Of a stretch of DNA of 64,000 bases, positions 34,035-42,904 are shown in pieces (position 1 is the first letter of the stretch; every line of letters begins with the position of its first letter). The position numbers were made by a program, and so were the translations under genes. The notes under the pieces are model-generated. The model did not search any database. It saw only the letters and a program-made list of their open reading frames with translations, and was not told where the DNA came from. This DNA is from Domibacillus aminovorans (GTDB lineage: Bacteria > Bacillota > Bacilli > Bacillales > Domibacillaceae), in the NCBI RefSeq assembly GCF_001643235.1, contig NZ_LQWY01000067.1:1-64000 (forward strand), given 5' to 3'.

Positions 34035-34035
34035 T

Positions 34036-34080
34036 CAAAAAAAGCATCGCGGTGATTTCGCTCCCGTGGTGCTTTTTATT
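34036..34080 (+). terminator. Terminator after tRNA-Phe
   Basis: AAAAAAGCATCGCGG pairs imperfectly with CCGTGGTGCTTTTT, ending the tRNA unit. Confidence 0.72.
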
Positions 34081-34084
34081 ATTT

Positions 34085-34172
34085 TATCCCGCATTAAAGG
34101 GCAGTAAGTGAGAATGTATTGTAAAACTTCGAAAAAAGAAGGGTAGATGAGGAACAACTACCCGTAAAAGCG
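34085..34172. repeat. Dispersed hairpin repeat, copy 2
   Basis: Starts TATCCCGCATTAA, identical over 13 bp to copy 1 at 3868, then GGGCAGTAAG, and closes with CAACTACCCGTAAAAGCG. GGGCAGT can pair with ACTACCC (one G-U). Confidence 0.65.
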
Positions 34173-34352
34173 TAATTGATCCAGGGTTGAAGTGAAGTTC
34201 CACTTTATGAAATGTTTACCGATCAGAAACGGGATGCCGCAGTCACACTATTCATGGTAAAGTTAAAAAAGGTAAAAGAGGCGCAAATATGATAAAATGT
34301 ATTATTTGAAGCCATCTTTAACGTATTGAAAAAGAAGCGAGGGACATATATT

Positions 34353-35063
34353 ATGCAAAAGAAAATATTGGTTGTAGACGATGAAAGACCAATTGCAGAC
34401 ATTTTGCAGTTTAATTTGAAAAAGGAAGGATACGACGTTCAGTGTGCATATGATGGAGATCAGGCTGTTGAGATGGTAGAAGAAATGCATCCGGATATCA
34501 TTTTACTGGATATTATGCTTCCAGGCCGTGACGGAATGGAAGTGTGTCGTGAAGTACGTAAAAAATATGAAATGCCCATTATTATGCTGACGGCAAAAGA
34601 TTCTGAAATTGATAAAGTACTCGGTCTTGAACTTGGTGCGGATGATTACGTCACAAAGCCGTTTTCCACACGTGAACTCATTGCCCGTGTGAAAGCGAAT
34701 TTGCGCCGACATCAAGCGGTGCCTGTACAAGAAGAAGAACAGGCAGAAACGAATGAAATTGCGGTCGGGGCGCTAACCATTCATCCGGATGCATACATTG
34801 TTTCGAAACGAGACGAAACGATTGAATTAACGCATCGTGAATTTGAACTACTCCATTATTTAGCTAAACATATCGGACAAGTCATGACACGTGAACATTT
34901 GCTTCAAACAGTTTGGGGATATGACTATTATGGGGATGTCCGGACAGTGGATGTCACTGTGCGCAGGTTGCGAGAAAAGATTGAAGATAACCCGAGCCAC
35001 CCTTCATGGATTGTGACGCGAAGAGGAGTAGGCTACTACTTACGCAATCCTGAGCAGGAGTAG
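34353..35063 (+). CDS. walR: Response regulator WalR (YycF)
   Basis: 236 residues. Receiver domain with phospho-acceptor D53 in [13 protein letters not shown] and conserved K in DDYVTKPF, followed by an OmpR-type winged helix ([22 protein letters not shown]-like region). It controls peptidoglycan hydrolase genes and is essential in Bacillus. ATG 34353 ([11 protein letters not shown]) is preferred over an upstream in-frame TTG because it matches the family N-terminus and follows GAGGGA. First gene of walRKHIJ. Confidence 0.96.
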   Translation: MQKKILVVDDERPIADILQFNLKKEGYDVQCAYDGDQAVEMVEEMHPDIILLDIMLPGRDGMEVCREVRKKYEMPIIMLTAKDSEIDKVLGLELGADDYVTKPFSTRELIARVKANLRRHQAVPVQEEEQAETNEIAVGALTIHPDAYIVSKRDETIELTHREFELLHYLAKHIGQVMTREHLLQTVWGYDYYGDVRTVDVTVRRLREKIEDNPSHPSWIVTRRGVGYYLRNPEQE

Positions 35064-35068
35064 CATTG

Positions 35069-36892
35069 ATGAAAGGAGTAGGTTTTTTTCGTTCGATTCA
35101 AATGAAATTTGTGCTTACATATGTGCTGCTTATTTTATTTGCGATGCAAGTTATTAGCGTGTATTTCGTAAACTCCCTTGAGGAAAAATTTGTCACGAAT
35201 TTTAAAACCTCTTTGCAAGAACGTGTTAATTTATTGGAGTACAATTTACGTGAAGAAATGTTGAAAGAGCGCAATGATGAATCTAATACACTTGAGCAGG
35301 ATATTCGGGGTATTTTAGAAGATTTTTCTGCCAGAGATATTACAGAAGTGCGTATCGTTGATGAGCGGAGCCGGATTATCGGTACATCTGATGCGAATAA
35401 TCAAGGTGTCGTCGGCCAGCGTATGACCGAGATTGCCATAAAACGGGCACTGTCTGCTGGTGCGACAGAAAATAATATGTTTATTGACGACCGGACTGGT
35501 CAGCGTGTTTGGGTATTGACGTCTCCTATTTTATCAAATAGTGAAGTGATCGGTGCCGTTTATTTAATTGGAGATATCGAAACCGTATTCAGTCAGCTAG
35601 ATGATATTAATGAAATCCTATTTTCTGCGGCAATTTTAGCACTAGCTATTACCGCGATACTAGGCATTACACTAGCGAGAACCATTACAAGGCCAATTAC
35701 CGATATGAGGCGTCAGGCGGTTGCTCTTGGAAAAGGAAACTTCTCGAGAAAAGTAAAAGTGTATGGCCAAGATGAAATTGGTGAACTCGCTGTAACATTC
35801 AATAATTTAACGAAGCGGCTTCAGGAATCGCAAGCGACAACAGAAGGTGAGCGTCGTAAGCTGTCATCGGTTTTGTCACACATGACTGATGGGGTAATTG
35901 CGACAGACCGCCGTGGCCGTGTTATTTTAATTAATGAACCAGCGTCAAAAATGCTGAATGTTTCACGTGAAACAATTATTTCACAGCCGATTGTGTCTCT
36001 GCTAAATTTAGAGGAAGACTATTCATTTGATGAGTTATTAAATGAGCAGGATTCGGTCATTCTTGATTATAGTACGCATGACCGCCCATATATCTTACGG
36101 GCAAACTTCTCGGTTATTCAAAAAGAAACGGGCTTCGTCAATGGGTTAATTACAGTTTTACATGACATTACTGAACAGGAAAAAATTGAAATAGAACGCC
36201 GTGAATTCGTGACGAATGTTTCACATGAACTGCGGACGCCGCTTACGACGATGCGCAGCTACTTAGAAGCGCTAGCTGATGGGGCATGGCAGGATCCGGA
36301 CATTGCACCGAATTTTCTTGATGTGGCACAGACAGAGACCGAGCGGATGATCCGGCTCGTGAATGATTTGTTGCAATTATCAAAATTCGACAGCCGCGAA
36401 TACAATTTAACGAAGAAAGATACCGATTTTATCGAGTTTTTCAATAAAATTATTGATCGTTTTGAAATGACGAAATCGCAGGAAGTTACATTCCGACGTA
36501 AACTGCCACGCTATCCGATTTATGTCACAATCGACCAGGATAAACTGACGCAGGTCATCGATAATATTATTTCCAATGCGCTGAAATATTCGCCAGAAGG
36601 CGGACTCGTTTCATTTAAAGTGGAAGAGCATGGTGACACGATTCAAATAAGCGTCAGTGATCAAGGAATGGGTATTCCGAAAAAGAGCCTTGAGCGCATT
36701 TTTGAACGTTTTTACCGTGTAGATCGGGCTCGTTCGCGGAAAATGGGCGGTACCGGTCTTGGTCTTGCGATTGCAAAAGAATTGATTGGTGCACATGACG
36801 GCCACATTTGGGCGAAGAGTGTGGAAGGAAAAGGGACAACGATTTTCTTTACATTGCCGGCAGATCTTTCCGAAGAGGATGATTGGGTATGA
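35069..36892 (+). CDS. walK: Sensor histidine kinase WalK (YycG)
   Basis: 607 residues. Membrane helices ~15-35 and ~180-203 flank an extracellular Cache-like sensor, then HAMP (~205-255), PAS (~260-370), HisKA with H~386 in NVSHELRTPLTTMRSYLEAL, and HATPase with DQGMGIPKKSLERIFERFYR and GTGLGLAIAKELI. It phosphorylates WalR in response to wall status at the division site. ATG 35069 follows AGGAG by eight bases. A perfect parS lies inside the PAS-coding region. Confidence 0.96.
   Translation: MKGVGFFRSIQMKFVLTYVLLILFAMQVISVYFVNSLEEKFVTNFKTSLQERVNLLEYNLREEMLKERNDESNTLEQDIRGILEDFSARDITEVRIVDERSRIIGTSDANNQGVVGQRMTEIAIKRALSAGATENNMFIDDRTGQRVWVLTSPILSNSEVIGAVYLIGDIETVFSQLDDINEILFSAAILALAITAILGITLARTITRPITDMRRQAVALGKGNFSRKVKVYGQDEIGELAVTFNNLTKRLQESQATTEGERRKLSSVLSHMTDGVIATDRRGRVILINEPASKMLNVSRETIISQPIVSLLNLEEDYSFDELLNEQDSVILDYSTHDRPYILRANFSVIQKETGFVNGLITVLHDITEQEKIEIERREFVTNVSHELRTPLTTMRSYLEALADGAWQDPDIAPNFLDVAQTETERMIRLVNDLLQLSKFDSREYNLTKKDTDFIEFFNKIIDRFEMTKSQEVTFRRKLPRYPIYVTIDQDKLTQVIDNIISNALKYSPEGGLVSFKVEEHGDTIQISVSDQGMGIPKKSLERIFERFYRVDRARSRKMGGTGLGLAIAKELIGAHDGHIWAKSVEGKGTTIFFTLPADLSEEDDWV
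35959..35974. other. parS site 3 (within walK)
   Basis: TGTTTCACGTGAAACA, perfect match, encoding part of the WalK PAS domain (NVSRETI). Confidence 0.97.
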
Positions 36893-38232
36893 ATTATGAA
36901 AAAATCAAATCTGCTGCCCTCGCGCTGTTTGTGCTCATAAGCCTGGCGTTTACATGGGGCATCTGGAACTACAAGCCTTCTTATGAAACGATTAAAGACA
37001 GCTCAGATACAATTGTAAAAGAAGTAGAAATTGGCCAGCAACGCAAAATTTCAGCGCTGCTGAAGCCATCTAAAATTGTAACCCATTTGCAGGATCAACA
37101 TTACGGAACGGTGGCAGAAGAAGAGTTAACATGGTTCATGGAGGAAATGGCTTCATGGATATTTTATGAACCGGAAAATATTTCTAGTTTATTGAATGAG
37201 CAAGAATTTAATGAACTGTTGACTGGTGATTCTCATGTCGAATTATTTTTTTCTGGATCCATTCCGTTTAATACCATTAAAAATATATTGGCTTTTAATC
37301 ATTCAGATGTCCCGAGTGCCGTATTTGACCGGATGGTAATTAAAGAGGAAGAGCAAAGTAACAGCGCGTCTGTTTACTTCGTTTCCGTACAGGAACGGCT
37401 CGTATTTAAAAGCCGGATTGAATCCGCATCACTTGCAGAATTTAAAATGCGCTATTTGGTACAATCAGATCATCTTGAACCATACATCGCGCATCAAATT
37501 CCAAATGGACCACTTTTGTTTGTAAGAAAAGAAGCACCGGTATTATATACGCAAAAATATTTGCCCGAACAAATAGAGGCTGAAACCTTTAAAAAAGCCC
37601 TGTTTAATGATCCAAGTTACGTAAAACGTGGAACGAGCTTGGGAAGTGATGAATACACAGACGGTTCAAGTTTAATGCGTGTTAACCACAGTACCGGTGT
37701 CATTACGTATTTGAATTTGGCATTAGAAAATGAAATCGGTCAGAAAATGGCGCTTAATACGCTTATTGATAAAAGTATTAGCTTCGTCAATGACCATAAT
37801 GGCTGGGTGGATGAGTACCGGCTGTTCAGCACAACACCAGGTTCGTCGTTCATTAGTTACCGGTTGTTCTTAGATGATTATCCAGTATTTAATGAGCAGG
37901 GGATGGAGGGGATGGCTGAATTATCTCAAACTTGGGGACGTGAACGTATTTATCAATATAAACGTCCTTCTTTTATCATTCAGCTTGATAGTCCGCTTCC
38001 AGAAACAAAGACCCCGATTGAGCTTGAAAGCGGAGAAGAAGCCATTAGCAAAGTGCTCAGTCAAGAAATTGATGTGTCTCTTTTGACAGATATGCAGGTT
38101 GGTTATGAAATGACCGTTGAGCGTGAATCACCGAAAATTTTAGCGCTTGAGCCTTCCTGGTACTACAAATATAATGGAACGTGGCAGCGTCTTGTGACTG
38201 GTGGAGGGGGAGCGGCCGATGGATTGGAGTAA
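36889..38232 (+). CDS. walH: WalRK regulatory protein WalH (YycH)
   Basis: 447 residues. One N-terminal membrane helix (~9-28) and a large extracytoplasmic domain. With WalI it contacts the WalK membrane helices and modulates its activity. The ATG at 36889 overlaps the walK stop (ATGA), so translation is coupled; an in-frame TTG six bases earlier is less likely. The C-terminus overlaps walI by 14 bp. Confidence 0.92.
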   Translation: MNYEKIKSAALALFVLISLAFTWGIWNYKPSYETIKDSSDTIVKEVEIGQQRKISALLKPSKIVTHLQDQHYGTVAEEELTWFMEEMASWIFYEPENISSLLNEQEFNELLTGDSHVELFFSGSIPFNTIKNILAFNHSDVPSAVFDRMVIKEEEQSNSASVYFVSVQERLVFKSRIESASLAEFKMRYLVQSDHLEPYIAHQIPNGPLLFVRKEAPVLYTQKYLPEQIEAETFKKALFNDPSYVKRGTSLGSDEYTDGSSLMRVNHSTGVITYLNLALENEIGQKMALNTLIDKSISFVNDHNGWVDEYRLFSTTPGSSFISYRLFLDDYPVFNEQGMEGMAELSQTWGRERIYQYKRPSFIIQLDSPLPETKTPIELESGEEAISKVLSQEIDVSLLTDMQVGYEMTVERESPKILALEPSWYYKYNGTWQRLVTGGGGAADGLE

Positions 38233-39004
38233 AACGAAAACGATTTTTATCGCTGTGTTCCTTGTGCTCGATCTGTTTCTAGCAGTCATGTTTTTTAACA
38301 AATACGATGCGACCCGTTTTGAAGTCATTAAGGAAACATCAATTGAAGAAAAGCTTCAGTCCGACCGAATTGAATACGAAAAAATGCCGGTGGATGCCGA
38401 AGAGCTGTCCATTATTACGGCCAAACCGAAAATATTCTCTGAAAAAGAGTTTTTCTTTTTAACGAAGCAGAGGATGACAATTAACAATGGAACAGAAGTT
38501 GTTAGTGAGCTGGACAAGCCATATGACACGGATAAGGCAACACGCGAAAAAATTGTCTCTTTTGTGAAAAACAACGTGCTTCAGGGCGACCGCTATTCCT
38601 ATTGGAAGCGGAACCGTGATGAAAAAACAGTTATTTTTTATCAACAGTTTGATGATAAAAAACTGTTCAAAAATAGAAGTGGTTATTTAACGGTGCAGTT
38701 GGATGATGCTGACAACATTATTGGCTATACACAGACGATGCTGTCAGACATTGATGAAAACCGTGAAGAAGAAGCGATTTTACCAGCCTTCCAGGCGATT
38801 GATGCCTTGTACAAAAATGGCCTCATTCAGCCGGATAGTGAAATTGCCAATGCAGAACTTGGCTACTATACCGTCGTACAGCTAACAGAAGCACAGGTAC
38901 TGTCACCGACATGGTACTTTCAGCTGAAAAAAGATGATAAAACGGAAGAAATTTATGTGAATGCATTTGACGGATCGATTTATCAAACGGAAAAAGAGTC
39001 GTAA
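38219..39004 (+). CDS. walI: WalRK regulatory protein WalI (YycI)
   Basis: 261 residues. N-terminal membrane helix (~7-26, TIFIAVFLVLDLFLAVMFF) and an extracytoplasmic domain related to WalH. ATG 38219 follows GGAGGGGG by eight bases inside the end of walH. Partner of WalH in restraining or tuning WalK. Confidence 0.93.
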   Translation: MDWSKTKTIFIAVFLVLDLFLAVMFFNKYDATRFEVIKETSIEEKLQSDRIEYEKMPVDAEELSIITAKPKIFSEKEFFFLTKQRMTINNGTEVVSELDKPYDTDKATREKIVSFVKNNVLQGDRYSYWKRNRDEKTVIFYQQFDDKKLFKNRSGYLTVQLDDADNIIGYTQTMLSDIDENREEEAILPAFQAIDALYKNGLIQPDSEIANAELGYYTVVQLTEAQVLSPTWYFQLKKDDKTEEIYVNAFDGSIYQTEKES

Positions 39005-39024
39005 TTTAACTGGAGTGGTAATAC

Positions 39025-39819
39025 ATGACGATGCAATTTAGTGTGCTTGCAAGTGGAAGTACCGGCAACGCAATTTTTGTGGAATCAGACGGTCAATCGT
39101 TCCTTGTGGACGCGGGATTGAGCGGTAAAAAGATGGAGGAACTATTTTCATCGATCGGCAAGAAGATTGCGGACCTTTCCGGCATTCTTGTTACACATGA
39201 ACATAGTGACCATATTAAAGGACTAGGTGTGCTGGCCAGAAAATATAAATTGCCGGTATACGCCAATGAAAAGACGTGGCGGGCAATGGACCGATTAACG
39301 GGTACCATTGATGACAGCCAGAAGTTTATATTCGAAATGGAAACAGTGAAAACATTCGGCGCACTTGACATCCAGTCATTCGGCGTATCACATGATGCGG
39401 CCGAGCCGATGTTTTATATTTTTCATCACGGCAGCAAAAAACTTGTGCTGATTACAGATACAGGCTACGTCAGTGACCGAATGAAAGGTTTAATCAAAAA
39501 TGCGGATGCCTATGTGTTCGAAAGTAATCATGACGTCGGAATGCTGCGTATGGGCCGCTATCCATGGAACATTAAACAGCGCATTTTAAGTGATGTCGGC
39601 CACGTATCGAATGAAGATGCTGCACTCGCCATGAATGATGTCATTGGACCGAACACGAAACGAATTTATTTGGCGCATTTAAGCACAGATAATAATATGA
39701 AAGAACTTGCAAAAATGAGTGTCACGCAAACACTACAAATGAAAGACGCCGGTGTCGGAGAACAATTTCATTTATTTGATACCGATCCGAAAACGTCAAC
39801 ACCGCTTGCTATGATTTAA
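39025..39819 (+). CDS. walJ: Metallo-beta-lactamase fold hydrolase WalJ (YycJ)
   Basis: 264 residues. Starts [20 protein letters not shown]; metal motif [11 protein letters not shown] (~residues 53-63), DTGYVSD and later histidines HVSNEDAA complete the site. The family is linked to DNA/wall coordination and mismatch repair in Bacillus; its substrate is not settled. RBS GGAGTGG. Last gene of the wal operon, followed by a terminator. Confidence 0.94.
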   Translation: MTMQFSVLASGSTGNAIFVESDGQSFLVDAGLSGKKMEELFSSIGKKIADLSGILVTHEHSDHIKGLGVLARKYKLPVYANEKTWRAMDRLTGTIDDSQKFIFEMETVKTFGALDIQSFGVSHDAAEPMFYIFHHGSKKLVLITDTGYVSDRMKGLIKNADAYVFESNHDVGMLRMGRYPWNIKQRILSDVGHVSNEDAALAMNDVIGPNTKRIYLAHLSTDNNMKELAKMSVTQTLQMKDAGVGEQFHLFDTDPKTSTPLAMI

Positions 39820-39824
39820 ACGAA

Positions 39825-39859
39825 ACGTCCCTAGCTTGTGCGCTGGGGACATTTTTTGA
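39825..39859 (+). terminator. wal operon terminator
   Basis: GTCCCTAGC, short loop, GCTGGGGAC, then ATTTTTT. Confidence 0.82.
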
Positions 39860-39869
39860 TTAATTAAAT

Positions 39870-39969
39870 GGTCAAAAAGCAGGATGAGCGGTTAGAAAAG
39901 ACGTGGACTGGTCACAAATATGGCTAAGCGATCAAAAACTTGTATAAGTGGTCAAAATAGGCTTGAACC
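39870..39969. repeat. Five imperfect 20-bp tandem repeats
   Basis: Five consecutive 20-nt units start at 39870, 39890, 39910, 39930 and 39950. They begin GGTCAAAAA, GGTTAGAAA, GGTCACAAA, GATCAAAAA, GGTCAAAAT, and most end TAAGC or GAGC. The phase is kept exactly although the inner bases differ. It lies between the wal terminator and htrC. Confidence 0.85.
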
Positions 39970-40078
39970 TTATTTTCTTCCTTATCAGTTGTCCTTTTTT
40001 TAGTCAAAGGCGTATAATTTTTCAGAATAGATAAAGTGAATGGTGAGACAATAACCGAGTGGAAAGGATGAGGAATAC

Positions 40079-41272
40079 ATGGGTTATTATGATGAAGGAC
40101 GCATTGGACGTAATAAGGGTGGTGGAAAAGGCGGTTATTTTTTATCTGGGCTGGCAGGTGTTGTTATTGGCGCGGGATTGGTCGTCGCAACAATTCCATC
40201 CATAATGGATTACCAGAACGACGAACGAACTGTCGTTGAAAATCAATCATCTGGCCGAACAGAACAAGTTTCGTTTGATGTGACAACAGACGTGACAAAA
40301 GCAGTTGATAAAGCGAAAGATACGGTCGTCGGCATTACAAACATTCAAGAAACAATGAGTTTTTTCGGATCAGAAGCGACGACGCAGGAAGCGGGTACAG
40401 GAAGCGGTGTTATTTATAAAAAAGATGGAGATAAAGCATTTATCATCACGAACTACCACGTTATTGAAGGCTCACAGCAGCTGGAAGTAACGCTTGCGGA
40501 TGGCACGAAAGAACCGGCAAAGCTTATTGGCAGCGATGTATGGACAGATCTTGCTGTCTTATCGATCAGCGGTAAAAATGTCGAGAAAACAGCTGAATTT
40601 GGCAATTCGGAGGCATTGAAAATAGGCGAACCGGTTATCGCGATCGGAAATCCACTTGGTCTTGAATTTTCCGGCTCCGTTACGCAAGGTGTCGTCTCGG
40701 GACTTGAACGTGCCATTCCTGTTGATTTAAACGGTGACATGGTGAACGACTGGCAGGCAGAAGTATTGCAAACAGATGCGGCAATTAACCCGGGTAACAG
40801 TGGCGGCGCACTTGTTAACATTGCCGGACAGGTGATCGGTATCAACTCGATGAAAATTGCCGAAAATGCTGTTGAAGGGATCGGACTATCCATTCCAATT
40901 GATGCAGCACTGCCAATCATTAAAGACCTTGAATCATTTGGAGAAGTGAAGCGTCCTGCTATGGGCATCACGCTTCAAAATGTCAATGAATTGCCATCGT
41001 ATCATCAGCAGCAAACACTCAAACTTCCTGAAACGGTAACAGAAGGTGTCATCATTGAGCAGGTGCTCACCAAATCACCGGCAGCAGAAGCGGGGCTGCG
41101 TGAATACGACGTGATTACCGAACTGGACGGTAAACCAATTAAAGACGTTATCGAACTGCGTAAATATATGTATAACAATAAAAAAGCAGGAGACAGTGTC
41201 ACTATCACATACTATCGCGGTGGAAAACAACAGCAGACTGAGTTAAAATTAGTAGCGGAAAGTGATTTTTAA
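40079..41272 (+). CDS. htrC: HtrA-family serine protease HtrC (YyxA)
   Basis: 397 residues. Gly-rich cytoplasmic N-terminus, one membrane helix (~22-44), trypsin-like domain with H in ITNYHVI, D in DVWTDLAVL and S in NPGNSGGALVN, and one C-terminal PDZ domain (~290-390). It is an extracytoplasmic quality-control protease. Start ATG has GGAAAGGATGAGG upstream. It follows walJ as in B. subtilis, but with its own spacer and 20-bp repeats. Confidence 0.93.
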   Translation: MGYYDEGRIGRNKGGGKGGYFLSGLAGVVIGAGLVVATIPSIMDYQNDERTVVENQSSGRTEQVSFDVTTDVTKAVDKAKDTVVGITNIQETMSFFGSEATTQEAGTGSGVIYKKDGDKAFIITNYHVIEGSQQLEVTLADGTKEPAKLIGSDVWTDLAVLSISGKNVEKTAEFGNSEALKIGEPVIAIGNPLGLEFSGSVTQGVVSGLERAIPVDLNGDMVNDWQAEVLQTDAAINPGNSGGALVNIAGQVIGINSMKIAENAVEGIGLSIPIDAALPIIKDLESFGEVKRPAMGITLQNVNELPSYHQQQTLKLPETVTEGVIIEQVLTKSPAAEAGLREYDVITELDGKPIKDVIELRKYMYNNKKAGDSVTITYYRGGKQQQTELKLVAESDF

Positions 41273-41285
41273 TGGGGGAAAAAAG

Positions 41286-41429
41286 ATGTATTGTTGTTTA
41301 GAACATGCCGAGTTAGCCTTGGATATTGCTGTTGATGAGTATGAAACAGCGCCTAAAATAGAAAAAGTAGAAGAAACGATTTCATGTGAGTTTTGTAAAA
41401 ATCAAGCCATGTATGTGGTAGGAAACTAA
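41286..41429 (+). CDS. CxxH/CxxC zinc-ribbon mini-protein
   Basis: 47 residues. MYCCLEHAELALDIAVDEYE then SCEFCKNQAMYVVGN: C4-x2-H7 and C34-x2-C37 form a likely four-ligand zinc site. It matches the small Bacillus family described by those motifs (BA_5709 type), normally found beside rlmH. Function unknown. It begins 13 bp after htrC with GGGGGAAAAAAG upstream and is probably co-transcribed with it. Confidence 0.88.
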   Translation: MYCCLEHAELALDIAVDEYETAPKIEKVEETISCEFCKNQAMYVVGN

Positions 41430-41444
41430 TATTCGGGCACAAAA

Positions 41445-41474
41445 TGTGGATGAATTCTGTGGGTATGTGGATAA
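41445..41474. promoter_or_regulatory. DnaA boxes downstream of CxxH/CxxC gene
   Basis: TGTGGATGA (41445-41453, one mismatch), TGTGGGTAT (41458-41466, two mismatches) and perfect TGTGGATAA (41466-41474), all in the same direction. Part of the cluster that continues at 41692-41721. Confidence 0.75.
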
Positions 41475-41479
41475 AGTCA

Positions 41480-41521
41480 GAAAATTCCCGTTATCATCAT
41501 GTTGATAACGGGAATTTTTTA
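41480..41521 (+). terminator. Terminator of htrC / CxxH-CxxC unit
   Basis: AAATTCCCGTTATCA, loop TCATGT, TGATAACGGGAATTTTTT: a perfect 15-bp stem with a T-run. Confidence 0.92.
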
Positions 41522-41691
41522 ATTATGTGAAAACGATCTTTAATAATATTGAAACAAAATTCTGTAATAAAATATAAAATTATCAAAAAAGTATGAAAAT
41601 TCATTCTTTTATTTCTGTAGGAGTTAAAAAGAAGAGAGGAAAAGTATGATATTCACAGGTGTAAGATATGGTAAAATATAAACAGAAAGAA

Positions 41692-41721
41692 TGTTGATAT
41701 GTGGATAACTTCTGTGGATAA
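41692..41721. promoter_or_regulatory. DnaA-box cluster upstream of rlmH
   Basis: TGTTGATAT (41692-41700), perfect TGTGGATAA (41700-41708) and perfect TGTGGATAA (41713-41721). With the boxes at 41445-41474 this gives three perfect boxes in 260 bp, 31 kb from oriC. In B. subtilis the intergenic region before yydA (rlmH) is, from memory, a DnaA-binding cluster that tempers initiation. Confidence 0.85.
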
Positions 41722-41756
41722 CCTGTTTGTAAATTGTTTGTAAGGTGGGTTGTATT

Positions 41757-42236
41757 GTGAATATCTCTATTATAACAGTCGGTAAGTTAAAGGAAAAGTA
41801 CTTAAAACAAGGCATTGATGAGTATGTCAAACGACTTTCGGCTTATGCGAAAATGGACATCATTGAAATAGCTGACGAAAAAGCGCCAGAAGTCCTGAGC
41901 GATGCTGAAATGATTCAGGTAAAAGAAAAAGAAGGAGAAAGAATCCTTTCAAAAATTGGACAGGACACATACGTCATTGCTCTTGCTATTAACGGAAAAA
42001 TGAAATCATCCGAAGCTCTCGCAGCTGATCTCGACAAACTTGCCACATACGGAAAAAGCAAAATTGCCTTCATCATAGGCGGATCACTCGGCCTGAGTGA
42101 TACTGTGCTGAACCGTGCAGATGAAAAGTTGTCATTTTCGAATATGACATTCCCGCACCAGTTAATGCGGTTGATTTTAGTGGAGCAAGTGTATCGGAGT
42201 TTCAGGATCAACAGAAATGAACCGTACCATAAATAG
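41757..42236 (+). CDS. rlmH: 23S rRNA (pseudouridine-1915 N3)-methyltransferase
   Basis: 159 residues, the exact family length. SPOUT-fold enzyme; the knot motifs [16 protein letters not shown] and [22 protein letters not shown] are intact. GTG 41757 is chosen because AAGGTGGG lies seven bases upstream and the N-terminus [19 protein letters not shown] matches the family. Upstream DnaA boxes may couple expression to DnaA. Confidence 0.97.
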   Translation: MNISIITVGKLKEKYLKQGIDEYVKRLSAYAKMDIIEIADEKAPEVLSDAEMIQVKEKEGERILSKIGQDTYVIALAINGKMKSSEALAADLDKLATYGKSKIAFIIGGSLGLSDTVLNRADEKLSFSNMTFPHQLMRLILVEQVYRSFRINRNEPYHK

Positions 42237-42282
42237 ATGCGGTTTTTTATATTAATTTACATCTATCCTATCATTAGTACTG

Positions 42283-42386
42283 GATGAAGGACACTTTTCG
42301 TATTTCCATGGAGATTACTGTCCTTCAGAACCCGGATGAAAGACATGTTACTGGTTCCCAAGAAGAGTTTTGTCCTATCTGTTTTT
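42283..42386. repeat. Two tandem hairpin repeat units (~50 bp each)
   Basis: Unit 1 runs from GGATGAAGGACA to TGTCCTTC; unit 2 from GGATGAAAGACA to TTTTGTCCT. Each has inverted ends (GAAGGACA/TGTCCTTC) around ~25 nt. The two share GGATGAARGACA at the start and TGTCCT at the end. No gene is visible in 42237-42502 apart from these. Confidence 0.7.
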
Positions 42387-42502
42387 TTATTCTAAATTTC
42401 ATAGATTTTTAAAGGTTCCTTCTTCAAAAAATAAGAGGAACTGTCTTACGAAATAGTACAGGTATAGTGAAGAAATAATGAATCTTTTACTACCACTATC
42501 AA

Positions 42503-42796
42503 TCACTGCCAGTTTGTGTGAAAGAATCCTGTTAAATCACTTCGTTCATAAGTATGGGCACCAAAATAATCCTGCTGTGACCATAAGGATTATTTTTCTT
42601 GGATGTTCTAAGGAGTGAACAAAATCTTGAATTTCGTAGTAGGGATGAATTGATTGATCTTCAATGTTATCAACAAGTTTATCGGTTAAATCCCTCGTAT
42701 AATTATAGACAGCCACTTGCTCACTTTACTAGCCATATTTAAAGCAATATTACTGCCCATTACCCTTAAACCAATGACACCAATTGTATTGAACAT
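42503..42796 (-). pseudogene. gntZ: gntZ (6-phosphogluconate dehydrogenase) relic with large internal deletion
   Basis: From ATG 42796 (ribosome site AAAGGAG) it reads MFNTIGVIGLRVMGSNIALN, the Gnd NADP-binding start. A one-base loss near 42722 shifts the frame, after which EQVAVYNYTRDLTDKLVDN and HPRKIILMVTAG continue the family. That is joined directly to DYFGAHTYERSDLTGFFHTN and a stop, which is the extreme C-terminus of Gnd. About 370 of ~470 codons are gone. Its position after gntP matches gntZ of the B. subtilis gntRKPZ operon. Confidence 0.92.
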
Positions 42797-42827
42797 TTCT
42801 TCCTGCTCCTTTTATTTAAGATTAATA

Positions 42828-42894
42828 GGCAGTAAAACCCTCACTTATAGACTCAGAAGATACTAAGAGAATAAGTGGGGGATCTACTGCCCGA
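42828..42894. repeat. Dispersed hairpin repeat, copy 3 / gntP terminator
   Basis: GGCAGTAAAACCCTCACTTA near 42828 and TAAGTGGGGGATCTACTGCC ending at 42892 pair over about 21 bp with three mismatches. It shares GGCAGTAA and CTACTGCCCG with copies 1 and 2. It lies directly after the gntP stop and could act as a transcription terminator or mRNA stabiliser. Confidence 0.75.
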
Positions 42895-42904
42895 AAATAT
42901 TGGT

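Noticed and set aside
42283-42386. Two hairpin units considered as a mini CRISPR
   Set aside because: Only two units, repeats are inverted within themselves and inner parts differ without repeat-spacer boundaries.
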